64,000 nt of DNA from Lateolabrax maculatus (Eukaryota > Chordata > Actinopteri > Acropomatiformes > Lateolabracidae), in assembly GCA_031216445.1 (NCBI GenBank), contig CM062197.1, positions 26,252,001 to 26,316,000 on the forward strand, read 5' to 3'. Positions within the stretch are counted from its first letter, which is position 1. Each line of letters starts with the position of its first letter. Both the position numbers and the translations under genes were made by a program. The notes under the pieces were generated by a model. That model ran no database searches, was not told where the DNA came from, and saw only the letters and a list, made by a program, of their open reading frames with translations. This document shows, piece after piece, positions 1-10,849 of this stretch.

Positions 1-141
1 CTATTTTTGTTCTCAACCAATAAAATAATGCCTATCAAAAAGAAATTCAAGGTGTGTGGCTAGAAATCCAAACACACTTGTTGGAATGTTAACACTTCTG
101 CCATCTCTCCATCCCTACCCACCCCTCTCTCTACTTTTCAG

Positions 142-1344
142 GTGTTTGCTGAGTTCAACAGAATCGCAAGTAAGAATCTTGAGGGAGACTTCTTTGAGGC
201 TCTGGACCAGTATACCCCACGTTTCATTGAACTTTTCAAAACAAGAAGGGGAACTGTTGGCCAGAAGCTCAGTGAGCTGATGCAGTACATGAGCTGGATG
301 GTAAGTAGGTTAATTTTGCTTTTGATCTGTGTGATAGTTCATCAATCAAGTTCTAAATGAGATGATCCAGCCCAACCTATTCTATTTCCTGTCTGACTTG
401 TGCTTGTGCCTTGCAAATTACTCTGTTAACTGGTCTTTTCTCTCTCTGTGTATCATTAGACACCAGACGTGACAGTACTTCGCTCTGTTGTCCTCAAAGG
501 CATTCCTATTTTACTTGGTGACGACTCCAGTGAATTCTTCAAGACATGCTCTGTAAGTACTTGCACATAAGAAAAAGTTTGGTCTGCATTAAAATAGAAC
601 TATATCTGTGCTGACATAGAAGATGTAATTTTATCTGCACAATATACAATATACATTTTGTACAGTGATTGATGTATTTTGTATGGCAATTCCTCCACAG
701 CTAATCTGAGAGGTATTTAAACAGCCAGTAAATAAAAATGAAATTTGCCACATAAACGTTGTACACATTAATTAATTGTAAATCTAAGGAGCAGGAGTCC
801 AGGCTGAAAAGTCAGTGTCACTGTTTAAGAATATATGGACCTTGTGGACCATAGCTTTAGTTTAATCATACCACATTTATTTTGTTGGTTATATTGTAAC
901 AATCCAGTGTGAACACATATTTAAAACCATATTCCCTAGCAAATGCTTTCAACATTAAAAATGAATGTTTAGAAGAGCATAAATTGCCATGCTGAAGAAT
1001 GTGTGTGTGTGTCTTTGTAGGGTACAGCGAGAGACGAGGCCCTAGAATGCACTGTCGGTGTGCTGACAGTTGTCAGTGAAGATAATCCTCATGAGGGTCC
1101 AAGTTCAGTAGACCTCCAGCCCATCTCCACTGCCATCATTCTGGAGGGAGGTATCATCATGGATCATATAAAAAAACTTGCCTCAGGCAGTTTGTCTGTT
1201 ATTTGGGCTTACATATGCTTTGCATTTGGATTACCCAAAATGCATGGCAAATACACTCAACTTCATTCAGACTGTGATGCTTGGACTGGGAAAGAAAACC
1301 TCCCACCAAAACTGTTAACTTTGAAGAACAGTCTACTGGGTTAG
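142..1344 (+). pseudogene. SAMD3-like C-terminal exons, copy 0 (partial)
   Basis: Three exons are visible with good GT-AG borders: 142-300 (after a pyrimidine tract and CAG, donor GTAAGT), 460-552 (after ATTAG, donor GTAAGT) and 1021-1344 (after a GT run and TTTGTAG, stop TAG). They encode the C-terminal part of the teleost SAMD3-like family: a segment beginning VFAEFNRIA, then TPDVTVLRSVV, then an exon with the block STAIILEGGII. In the last exon the expected frame is left near 1180, where one extra base follows the lysine run, and regained near 1293, so about 35-40 codons read in the wrong frame before the conserved end PPKLLTLKNSLL. Exon 142-300 differs from other copies by a His-to-Tyr change near position 286. 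The molecular function of this family is not established. Confidence 0.7.
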
Positions 1345-2316
1345 ACCAGTAAAGAGCCATCAGCTGTCAGATAGCACTTTGTAAATTATGCAGCAGTTAA
1401 TGTTCTCCTGTTATCAGAGAAAGTTTTATGCTTTCATGCAACTGAGCTGGCTTGTTTATGATCTCAAAAAAAAAAAAATTCTATTAAAGTGTACCATGTT
1501 ATGCTAGTATGCTAATGGTGGAAATAGCGCCACCTTGTGTTGCAAAGAGTTGTTAGATAATGTTGTCAGAAAGGAACCTAGCAAGGTTGACCTGTTTACA
1601 TTTGTGTTTTGGGAAAACTTTTAATTATAGTAGTTATAATGTAGTACAAATACAAAACCCAAGGAGTGATGTTTTTCTGTGTTGGTTTAAACCTTGGACT
1701 GATGCTCGCTTTGGGACACAAAAGCATTTGTTGTACTTTCAGTTTTGATCAGAAATGCAATGATTTTGCATGCACTGAAGTCCTGTAATTATCAGGTGTT
1801 TACCTGTTTAATATTGTGAGACTGTTACATGCATAGAATTAGCTCACAAAAATGTGGTTTTATTTTTGCCATGTCCATGTCATGTTCTACAGTCAAATCA
1901 AACCACAAGTTTGTTGTTTAGCTGCTGTTTTGTACTTGAATGTACAAGAAAGTGATACTTGGGAACAGAACACTTGAGGCTGAATAATAGATTTAATGCA
2001 TATTGTTATTACAATAGCCTAACAGACATAGATCACACTATGAGCAATTTTGCAACTAGCTTTAAAATACATTAAATATGACAAGAGGATAGAGAACAGT
2101 CATTTTATTGTTTATTGTAAGGTTATTACATGAGTGATAAAACACACATTTTATATTGGAGAATTGGAATCAAAAGTAACAATATCGAACATTTATTGTT
2201 CAGTCTAGATCTGTCAGTGATGCAATTATTTTTTTAATAAATGTTGTAATGCAGCTGAACAAACCCAGTGAGTGTTCTTTTAAAGTATATGTTTGTGGTG
2301 TTTTTCCCTTTATTAG
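1345..2316 (+). other. 3' flank of the fusion gene, no gene recognised
   Basis: This AT-rich stretch follows the gene stop. It contains a possible polyadenylation signal AATAAA at 2236-2241, a short poly-A run near 1467-1478, and no open frame resembling a known protein. The same stretch follows every copy of the gene (for example 7198-8170, 18584-19556, 24495-25466, 30348-31320, 41732-42704, 47643-48614 and 59002-59974). Two single-base variants (near 48350 and 48399) are shared only by the last two copies. Confidence 0.5.
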
Positions 2317-2406
2317 GTAATAACAGCTAAAATAGATAAGAAATGGGAGAAGGACAAGGACCCATTCAAGGAAATTGGTTTGTTTAATTTAACTGAACTG
2401 AAATGA
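2317..2406 (+). other. possible orphan coding exon in the 3' flank
   Basis: A pyrimidine-rich tract and TTTATTAG precede an open frame of 29 codons that begins VITAKIDKKWEKDKDPFKEI and ends with TGA. The charged, lysine-rich composition and the good acceptor look more like a terminal exon than the surrounding AT-rich DNA, but I do not recognise the protein. Copies lie at 8171-8260, 19557-19646, 25467-25556, 31321-31410, 42705-42794, 48615-48704 and 59975-60064. It could be a captured piece of a third gene or chance. Confidence 0.3.
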
Positions 2407-2693
2407 ACTGAAAAAAAATGAGTGAGTAGTAAGTAGTAGGTATCATAATTCTAAGTGGGGTTAAATTTGTATCAAGCAGTCCACACAAAATGAAAAAAAT
2501 AAGTTAACACTAAGCATGGCTATTAAGTTACATGAACTTTTTTTTTTTTTTTTAGTTGTACTACTTGATTTGGTACTGCACACTTAAAATAAACAAGCTT
2601 TTCTAACTCACTATTCTTAAGATTACTTTGCTTAATTTGCAACGAGTTTGCATACTTTTTTTAAGTAAGGTCAACTAATTAGATTTTACAGTG

Positions 2694-3550
2694 AGTATAC
2701 GTACACACGTCTCCCGCAGAGCTATGTTGAAAGTCCCTCAATATTCAGTCGAGTATTGGCTAATGACCTGCAACACCTAGACGTGTCCAGTACAGTACTA
2801 CAATATGTAGATGATCTCTTGATATGTAGCACCTCCAAAGCTCAATGTGCACAAGACTCAGTCTCAGCCCTGATGGCTTTAGAAAAGGGGGCTCACAAGG
2901 TGAGTAAAAATAAATTACAGTTTTGCCAGACACAGGTTGAATACTTAGGTAGACAACTCTGTGGCACTAAATGAGCTATAGTGCCCTCACAAATTGAGGC
3001 AGTATCGAAAGCTCCCAAACCACAAACGGTGAGACACATGTCGTCATTTCTGCCATCTCAGCTTTACTAGAAGCCATACACCATCCAAAAGTGTTAGCCA
3101 TCATTAAATGCGTAGCTCATCAAAAAACGAATTCCCTGATAGCTAAAGGCAACAACTTAGCAGATGAAGCCGCAAAACGCATAGCTACACCCACCTGTAT
3201 AGGACCACTGCTAGTAGCTGGAGATTGTGAACCACTAACAAACTTATATATATATATATATATATGAGCTATATATATGTGCTGCTATATAATAGCAGCA
3301 CAACATCAGGCAAGTCCATATGCACATTCTGTATGGGCAAAAAGGGGGGCAAGTATAATCACTGAAGAAGGTCCATCACATGGGCTATGGCGAAGTGCAC
3401 ATGGACATATTGTCCTCCCAACATCTTTGGTACAGGTTGCTACACGTAGTGCGCATGGTCAGGACCATTGCACAAGTGGGGAGGTGTTGAGACGCCTTCA
3501 AGCAGTCTGGTGGTCACCATTTTTCCGACCTGCGTTTGTAGCTGAGACAA
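2694..3550 (+). mobile_element. ERV pol remnant, short type, unit 1
   Basis: Three broken pol pieces follow each other. The palm half of reverse transcriptase carries the YVDD catalytic motif and is open from about 2756 to a TGA at 2972-2974. After an internal deletion comes the C-terminal tail of RNase H (about 3058-3243). After a TA run (3245-3265) comes the N-terminal zinc-binding region of integrase (3277-3550). The remnant stops abruptly in integrase, joined to intron sequence of the next gene segment. The RT thumb and connection region, most of RNase H and the integrase catalytic core are missing, so no active enzyme can be made. Confidence 0.75.
3245..3265. repeat. TA microsatellite inside ERV pol, short allele
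   Basis: An uninterrupted TA run separates the RNase H tail from the integrase start. The same site is 21 bases in units 1 and 4, about 53 in units 2 and 5, about 77 with two GATA interruptions in units 3 and 6, about 47 in unit 7 and about 27 in unit 8, so it is a useful marker of unit type. Confidence 0.9.
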
Positions 3551-6500
3551 TTTTGCAAGGAAGGTTTTTTTCTGTTGCTCTGGTATTTCAAGTCTGATAC
3601 TGCATGTTAGTGTTTTTGTTTTTTGTTTCTATTTTGCCGGGCTTGATGCTAAAATGATCTTTTCTTTTCAGATTTTTCAAGAAGACAAAAAACTTCCTAT
3701 GCAGTGGTTGTGTAAGTACTGCACATTTTGTGCTGAAAAGAGGTGCTTCTTACTTAAGCATTACCGCTTAAAACACGGGTGCCACACTCGAATATCACCA
3801 CTACCGTGCCTTTATAAGGAGTGCCTGTGCACATTTAAATCTTTCAATGCACTCAAAGTCCACTTATCAACATGGCACACTCAAAAGGACCTGGGGAACG
3901 TGGGTGAAACTGCTTTCCATTGTCAGCTGTGTGACTTTGTGGAGCCTTGCACTGGAGCTGACTTTTTTACCCATTTACGAAGACATTTGAAGCTGAAGCA
4001 AAAGGTTTCCTGTCCATATCAAGGCTGTAGCTTTCAGAGCAATGTTTATTCAACCTTTAATGCACATAAAAGCAAAGAACATCAAGACCACAATAAGATG
4101 GCATTCAAACCTGAAATTGTGTCACATAATGTACTTGAGGTACCTCCACCTAATATAAATATTCAACCTGAGGATAGTGCCCCTGAAACTGATCAGGTTG
4201 AGTTTGAGGTTACTGAGCTCAATGAAGATGTGGGAGACTTGGAGAGTCAGTTGGAACATAATGTAGCTGCTGTTTTTCTGAAAATGTCATCGATTCTTAA
4301 CATCTCTGAAAATGCCCTGCAAGAAGTTATAGAGCAGATCAACCAAATTTATGTGCTTTCACAGCCATTGTTACATACCTCGGTTGGAAAAATACTAAAT
4401 CAACATTGTGGAGATGTTGAGGACTCTTAAGTGAGTGAGATAGCTAAAGTATTTACTGAGAATAATGTATTCCTGAAATTCACTTCTACTAGGGGGTCAT
4501 TGTCAACCACTAGCAAGCGAACATCATACATTTGAAAAGAATTCTCAGTGGTGACGCCTATTGAGTTTGTCCTAAAAAATGACAGGCAGACAGTTGTGTA
4601 TATCCCCATACTAAAAATGCTGCAGACATTACTAAACAATGGAGAAATTTTACATAAGGCCATGTCATCTGAGACAAATTTGTCACAAGGATACAGATCT
4701 CACAGGGATGGTTACCGGTTTAAAGACAATTCTCTCTTGACAGAGGAAGAATTCAGGATTGCTCTTTTCTTGTACATAGATGATTTTGAGGTGGCTAAGC
4801 CCTTGGGAACCTCCAGAAAGAAACACAAGCTGCCATCTACTGGGTACTTGGAAATCTACACCCTAAATATCGCTCCTCTCTTCATTCCATTCAGCTTGCT
4901 CTACTCATCATCGCTGAAGATGATATCAGGAAGTTGACTTTAAATGAGAGACCACAGTCTATTGAAGAATTAAAAGTGCAACTGGTAGATAAACTGTCAC
5001 TGCAGTATGACTTTAAACTGCAGTATGAAGATCAAGACTTCCATAATGCCCTCTGCAATTTGACTGAAATAACTGATTTACCTGAAAGAGCTACGCTCAA
5101 AATCATCCCTCTTGTGACTCTCCATTTAACCGCATTGTCATCACCCACCACAACATCAGACACTGAGTGCAGCACAGCAGACACTGAGATCCTGTCGACA
5201 GGAAGAGCATCACCATCGCTAAGACAACAGTGGCCAGATTTCTTTGACATACCCAATTTCTCAGTTGATGTTGACTATAGACTCAGACAGGCAGATCTTG
5301 CCTTTATGAAGGATGGAACACGTATGACTCTACCACGAGATATGAAGCATGACATACTAGAAAAGCTTGCTGAGACGATGTACAGTTTCAAGGCTTACCC
5401 TAAAGATGATGACTTCAGCAGTGTTGCAAAAGCACTAATTAGCAAACACCCCTGCCTCACTGAGCCTGGACCACACAGATGGTATGGCTGGAAAAACAGC
5501 CTTAAATTATCGCACAAAGCTTCAAAAAGCTGGATGTGAGGATGTAGCAATCAATGGAGGCAAAAGAAGTAAAGGCAACCCAGAAGGAGAACCCTCAAGC
5601 AAGAATATCAAACGGCCAAAAAGAGGTGAAGCAAACTACCTACCTAACTTACCTGAAGGACATGATGAAACAAGCCTTGAAAATGCCAGAAAGGTTCTCG
5701 TGGAAGAAATGAAGAAGAAACAACCCAATGGCACTCTCATCTCACAAATGATGGACCAATCATTCCCACTACGCAGACAAGAAATTGTAGAAAAGGAACC
5801 TGCTGTACAGAACATTGTTGAACGATGGCCAGCACTCTTCACAGACAGGTAAACTATTTTTGTTCTCAACCAATAAAATAATGCCTATCAAAAAGAAATT
5901 CAAGGTGTGTGGCTAGAAATCCAAACACACTTGTTGGAATGTTAACACTTCTGCCATCTCTCCATCCCTACCCACCCCTATCTCTACTTTTCAGGTGTTT
6001 GCTGAGTTCAACAGAATCGCAAGTAAGAATCTTGAGGGAGACTTCTTTGAGGCTCTGGACCAGTATACCCCACGTTTCATTGAACTTTTCAAAACAAGAA
6101 GGGGAACTGTTGGCCAGAAGCTCAGTGAGCTGATGCAGCACATGAGCTGGATGGTAAGTAGGTTAATTTTGCTTTTGATCTGTGTGATAGTTCATCAATC
6201 AAGTTCTAAATGAGATGATCCAGCCCAACCTATTCTATTTCCTGTCTGACTTGTGCTTGTGCCTTGCAAATTACTCTGTTAACTGGTCTTTTCTCTCTCT
6301 GTGTATCATTAGACACCAGACGTGACAGTACTTCGCTCTGTTGTCCTCAAAGGCATTCCTATTTTACTTGGTGACGACTCCAGTGAATTCTTCAAGACAT
6401 GCTCTGTAAGTACTTGCACATAAGAAAAAGTTTGGTCTGCATTAAAATAGAACTATATCTGTGCTGACATAGAAGATGTAATTTTATCTGCACAATATAC

Positions 6501-8548
6501 AATATACATTTTGTACAGTGATTGATGTATTTTGTATGGCAATTCCTCCACAGCTAATCTGAGAGGTATTTAAACAGCCAGTAAATAAAAATGAAATTTG
6601 CCACATAAACGTTGTACACATTAATTAATTGTAAATCTAAGGAGCAGGAGTCCAGGCTGAAAAGTCAGTGTCACTGTTTAAGAATATATGGACCTTGTGG
6701 ACCATAGCTTTAGTTTAATCATACCACATTTATTTTGTTGGTTATATTGTAACAATCCAGTGTGAACACATATTTAAAACCATATTCCCTAGCAAATGCT
6801 TTCAACATTAAAAATGAATGTTTAGAAGAGCATAAATTGCCATGCTGAAGAATGTGTGTGTGTGTCTTTGTAGGGTACAGCGAGAGACGAGGCCCTAGAA
6901 TGCACTGTCGGTGTGCTGACAGTTGTCAGTGAAGATAATCCTCATGAGGGTCCAAGTTCAGTAGACCTCCAGCCCATCTCCACTGCCATCATTCTGGAGG
7001 GAGGTATCATCATGGATCATATAAAAAAACTTGCCTCAGGCAGTTTGTCTGTTATTTGGGCTTACATATGCTTTGCATTTGGATTACCCAAAATGCATGG
7101 CAAATACACTCAACTTCATTCAGACTGTGATGCTTGGACTGGGAAAGAAAACCTCCCACCAAAACTGTTAACTTTGAAGAACAGTCTACTGGGTTAGACC
7201 AGTAAAGAGCCATCAGCTGTCAGATAGCACTTTGTAAATTATGCAGCAGTTAATGTTCTCCTGTTATCAGAGAAAGTTTTATGCTTTCATGCAACTGAGC
7301 TGGCTTGTTTATGATCTCAAAAAAAAAAAAAATTCTATTAAAGTGTACCATGTTATGCTAGTATGCTAATGGTGGAAATAGCGCCACCTTGTGTTGCAAA
7401 GAGTTGTTAGATAATGTTGTCAGAAAGGAACCTAGCAAGGTTGACCTGTTTACATTTGTGTTTTGGGAAAACTTTTAATTATAGTAGTTATAATGTAGTA
7501 CAAATACAAAACCCAAGGAGTGATGTTTTTCTGTGTTGGTTTAAACCTTGGACTGATGCTCGCTTTGGGACACAAAAGCATTTGTTGTACTTTCAGTTTT
7601 GATCAGAAATGCAATGATTTTGCATGCACTGAAGTCCTGTAATTATCAGGTGTTTACCTGTTTAATATTGTGAGACTGTTACATGCATAGAATTAGCTCA
7701 CAAAAATGTGGTTTTATTTTTGCCATGTCCATGTCATGTTCTACAGTCAAATCAAACCACAAGTTTGTTGTTTAGCTGCTGTTTTGTACTTGAATGTACA
7801 AGAAAGTGATACTTGGGAACAGAACACTTGAGGCTGAATAATAGATTTAATGCATATTGTTATTACAATAGCCTAACAGACATAGATCACACTATGAGCA
7901 ATTTTGCAACTAGCTTTAAAATACATTAAATATGACAAGAGGATAGAGAACAGTCATTTTATTGTTTATTGTAAGGTTATTACATGAGTGATAAAACACA
8001 CATTTTATATTGGAGAATTGGAATCAAAAGTAACAATATCGAACATTTATTGTTCAGTCTAGATCTGTCAGTGATGCAATTATTTTTTTAATAAATGTTG
8101 TAATGCAGCTGAACAAACCCAGTGAGTGTTCTTTTAAAGTATATGTTTGTGGTGTTTTTCCCTTTATTAGGTAATAACAGCTAAAATAGATAAGAAATGG
8201 GAGAAGGACAAGGACCCATTCAAGGAAATTGGTTTGTTTAATTTAACTGAACTGAAATGAACTGAAAAAAAATGAGTGAGTAGTAAGTAGTAGGTATCAT
8301 AATTCTAAGTGGGGTTAAATTTGTATCAAGCAGTCCACACAAAATGAAAAAATTAAGTTAACACTAAGCATGGCTATTAAGTTACATGAACTTTTTTTTT
8401 TTTTTTTTAGTTGTACTACTTGATTTGGTACTGCACACTTAAAATAAACAAGCTTTTCTAACTCACTATTCTTAAGATTACTTTGCTTAATTTGCAACGA
8501 GTTTGCATACTTTTTTTAAGTAAGGTCAACTAATTAGATTTTACAGTG
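3551..8548 (+). mobile_element. left-truncated gene-carrying segment, copy 1
   Basis: The segment starts at an abrupt junction: integrase sequence to 3550, then intron sequence matching 14934 onward in the complete copy. It lacks the left terminus, the promoter region and both leader exons, and keeps the whole zinc-finger/SAMD3-like body. The right terminus TTTACAGTG ends at 8548 and is followed by AGTA. A two-base length difference just after the junction (compare 3558-3566 with 14941-14951) means it is not an exact deletion product of the neighbouring long copy. Confidence 0.65.
3672..7197 (+). pseudogene. zinc-finger/SAMD3-like fusion gene, copy 1 (no promoter region)
   Basis: Exons are 3672-5848, 5995-6153, 6313-6405 and 6874-7197. 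The natural start is probably the ATG at 3699 (MQWLCKYC), because the longer frame from 3654 begins in the intron before the TTTTCAG acceptor. Codons from 3699 to the TAA at 4428-4430 give a 243-residue protein with four C2H2-like fingers, including CKYC...HYRLKH, CQLC...HLRRH and CPYQGC...HKSKEH, and an acidic linker. The family's conserved downstream part continues in the same frame past this stop and past a TGA at 4533-4535, then shifts frame near 4830 (the AIYW block is in another frame). At about 4900-4935 it passes without a break into the start of a SAMD3-like protein (AEDDIRKL). Further frameshifts lie near 5505 and in the last exon, and the 5848/5995 junction is out of phase. Family assignments come from recognition of the sequence, not a search. 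Confidence 0.75.
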
Positions 8549-9097
8549 AGTATACGTACACACGTCTCCCGCAGAGCTATGTTGAAAGTCCCTCAATATT
8601 CAGTCGAGTATTGGCTAATGACCTGCAACACCTAGACGTGTCCAGTACAGTACTACAATATGTAGATGATCTCTTGATATGTAGCACCTCCAAAGCTCAA
8701 TGTGCACAAGACTCAGTCTCAGCCCTGATGGCTTTAGAAAAGGGGGCTCACAAGGTGAGTAAAAATAAATTACAGTTTTGCCAGACACAGGTTGAATACT
8801 TAGGTAGACAACTCTGTGGCACTAAATGAGCTATAGTGCCCTCACAAATTGAGGCAGTATCGAAAGCTCCCAAACCACAAACGGTGAGACACATGTCGTC
8901 ATTTCTGCCATCTCAGCTTTACTAGAAGCCATACACCATCCAAAAGTGTTAGCCATCATTAAATGCGTAGCTCATCAAAAAACGAATTCCCTGATAGCTA
9001 AAGGCAACAACTTAGCAGATGAAGCCGCAAAACGCATAGCTACACCCACCTGTATAGGACCACTGCTAGTAGCTGGAGATTGTGAACCACTGACAAA

Positions 9098-9155
<58 letters not shown>

Positions 9156-9437
9156 CTATATATATGTGCTGCTATATAATAGCAGCACAACATCAGGCAA
9201 GTCCATATGCACATTCTGTATGGGCAAAAAGGGGGGCAAGTATAATCACTGAAGAAGGTCCATCACATGGGCTATGGCGAAGTGCACATGGACATATTGT
9301 CCTCCCAACATCTTTGGTACAGGTTGCTACACGTAGTGCGCATGGTCAGGACCATTGCACAAGTGGGGAGGTGTTGAGACGCCTTCAAGCAGTCTGGTGG
9401 TCACCATTTTTCCGACCTGCGTTTGTAGCTGAGACAA
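8549..9437 (+). mobile_element. ERV pol 3' half, unit 2 (RT palm, RNase H tail, integrase start)
   Basis: Same three pieces as 2694-3550: RT palm with YVDD (open 8611-8829), RNase H tail (8946-9099) and integrase N-terminal zinc region (from 9164). Here the integrase frame runs on to 9658, past the point where short units are cut. The RT start directly follows the right terminus of the gene segment and its AGTA repeat, within the conserved motif that precedes the palm. Confidence 0.75.
9100..9152. repeat. TA microsatellite in ERV pol, unit 2
   Basis: Uninterrupted TA run of about 53 bases. It creates spurious tyrosine-isoleucine open frames on both strands that are not genes. Confidence 0.9.
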
Positions 9438-10140
9438 TAAAAAAAGCCCTAAAAATGCTAGGAATCAAACAGAAGTTCAGATGTGTGTATCACCCACAGT
9501 CACAGAGAGTAGTGGAAAGGGCAAATGGCATGCTAAAAGCAAAACTTGCAAAAATTAGAGCAGACAGTCAGTATAAAATCAATTGGGTAGATGCATTGCC
9601 ACTTGCTTTGATGGCTATACGAACACTAACTAACACTAACACTAAGCTAAGAGACTAACACATCTAATACCACACGAGGCACTTACAGGGAGACCGATGC
9701 CGGTTCCCTTTTGTAGAGGGCCGTATGCGAGCAATGTGAACGAGAACTAACATGCTACCTACGACACCTAACGCAAATACACAAAGCTGTGCTCCAACAG
9801 GTAAAAGCTGTGTCTGAGGACAGAGACGCTGACATTCCAGAGCAGCTAAGGAGAGTTGAACCTGGAGACTGGGTCTACGTAAAGGTGTTCAAACGAAAGT
9901 GGGACCAACCAAGGTGAGAAGGACCCTTTAAGGTTATCCTAACTACCCCAACTGCGCTGAAAGTAGAGGGTAAGAAATGTTGGTTCCATTTAAACCATTG
10001 CTGCAGAGCGAGGGATCCAGGTGAGACAGCAAGGGCACAGCACGATCCAGAAAGGGACGGTGAAGCCTCCCAACTGGAAGATAGACAGCTTCAAGATCCA
10101 AGGACAAAGATGATCACAGAGACTGGCTGAGAGGAGGAGT
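9438..10140 (+). mobile_element. ERV integrase C-terminal part, broken
   Basis: From 9438 to 9658 the frame gives the end of the integrase core, including the region of the third catalytic acidic residue (the block YHPQSQRVVERANG), and then stops. The stretch with the first two catalytic aspartates, expected between the zinc domain and this block, is absent. Around 9859-9990 another frame matches the SH3-like C-terminal domain of gammaretrovirus-type integrases (GDWVYVKVF, then a TGA at 9915-9917, then LTTPTALKVEG). The similarity points to a class I, gamma/epsilon-like ERV. Confidence 0.65.
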
Positions 10141-10169
10141 ACCAGTAAACAACGTAATCACACTCACGT

Positions 10170-10370
10170 ATATAAAGTCAGCTCAATACAATCAAACATT
10201 GACATTAGGACCAGAAGGCATAAAAATAGACACGCATGTGGTTCACAGACAATGCCTATAAGAAGGGACAGTGATGGTAGTGGTACAATGTTCACGAAAT
10301 CAATGCACATAGATAAACCTACACCAAACCATGACAGCTGAAGAAGCAACCAAATTGACCCAAATTTAAG
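10170..10370 (+). mobile_element. possible env remnant
   Basis: A weak open frame after integrase, reading through GPEGIKIDTHVV, sits where an envelope gene would start. In units 2 and 5 it meets an early TAA near 10258. In units 7 and 8 that codon is AAA and the frame continues a little further to a TAG. No signal peptide, fusion peptide or transmembrane segment can be seen, so the assignment rests on position and frame only. Confidence 0.3.
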
Positions 10371-10379
10371 TAAAATGAG

Positions 10380-10849
10380 GTGTCTGAGCTGAGAGATGTC
10401 TCTCCCATGTGTGTCCAATGTTTAGATACTTGTGTGGATCCAATGTTTAGATACTTGTGTGGGAAATGTTTAGATAAGCCTATGTCCAAGGTCTGGCTAC
10501 TTTCATAGATGGGTGCCCCTTGGGGGTTGTTTTCCTAAAGTTCCAAAGAGATGAGATCAGTTTCAACCTGAACTATAGGTTCCACCTTCCCTTTCTGTAA
10601 AATAGCCATGTATGGTTATGAGGTTGGCTCTGAGCCTATCTTGTCACCACACATTAGCTATACCATGAGGCTTTAAAAGGTGTAGTTTGAGTGGAAAACG
10701 GGGGAGATTCACATTGGCTTCGGCTCTTCTCACAGGCAATCCATGGTGCTTGTTTTGACGCTGTACTTTTTGTAATAAACCTTTTTATACAACTAAGTCG
10801 GTGTCAGCGGAGATTCCTTCATCATCATCACATCATCGCTACAGAAGAT
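10380..10849 (+). mobile_element. ERV long terminal repeat, unit 2 (borders approximate)
   Basis: This region has the order of an LTR: direct repeats of about 24 bases near 10415-10463 with a third partial copy to 10476, a TATA-like TTTAAAAG at 10672-10679, a polyadenylation signal AATAAA at 10774-10779, and a U5-like tail. It lies between the integrase/env remains and the LINE fragment. I could not fix the TG...CA ends, a polypurine tract or a primer-binding site. Only one LTR is present per period. Confidence 0.55.

Larger units (their letters stand above)
1..2693 (+). mobile_element. 3' part of a CACTG-ended gene-carrying segment, cut by window start
   Basis: This is the right-hand portion of the repeated 7.4-kb segment described at 12529-19934. 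It holds the last three gene exons, the 3' flank and the right terminus TTTACAGTG ending at 2693, followed directly by AGTA (2694-2697) and reverse-transcriptase sequence. The left end lies outside the window, so it cannot be told whether this copy is complete or left-truncated. Confidence 0.55.

Noticed and set aside
56..280. 74-codon frame beginning in the intron before the exon at 142
   Set aside because: It has a GTG start, runs through a pyrimidine tract and acceptor, and is out of frame with the recognised exon. It recurs in each unit only because the unit is repeated.
4427..4663. 78-codon antisense frame opposite the zinc-finger downstream region
   Set aside because: Lies opposite conserved family sequence on the + strand; no independent support.
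8975..9214. Tyrosine-isoleucine repeat proteins on both strands
   Set aside because: Translations of the TA microsatellite; no protein.
10164..10418. 84-codon antisense frame over the env-like region
   Set aside because: No recognisable protein; a reverse-strand shadow of degenerate ERV sequence, repeated with the unit.
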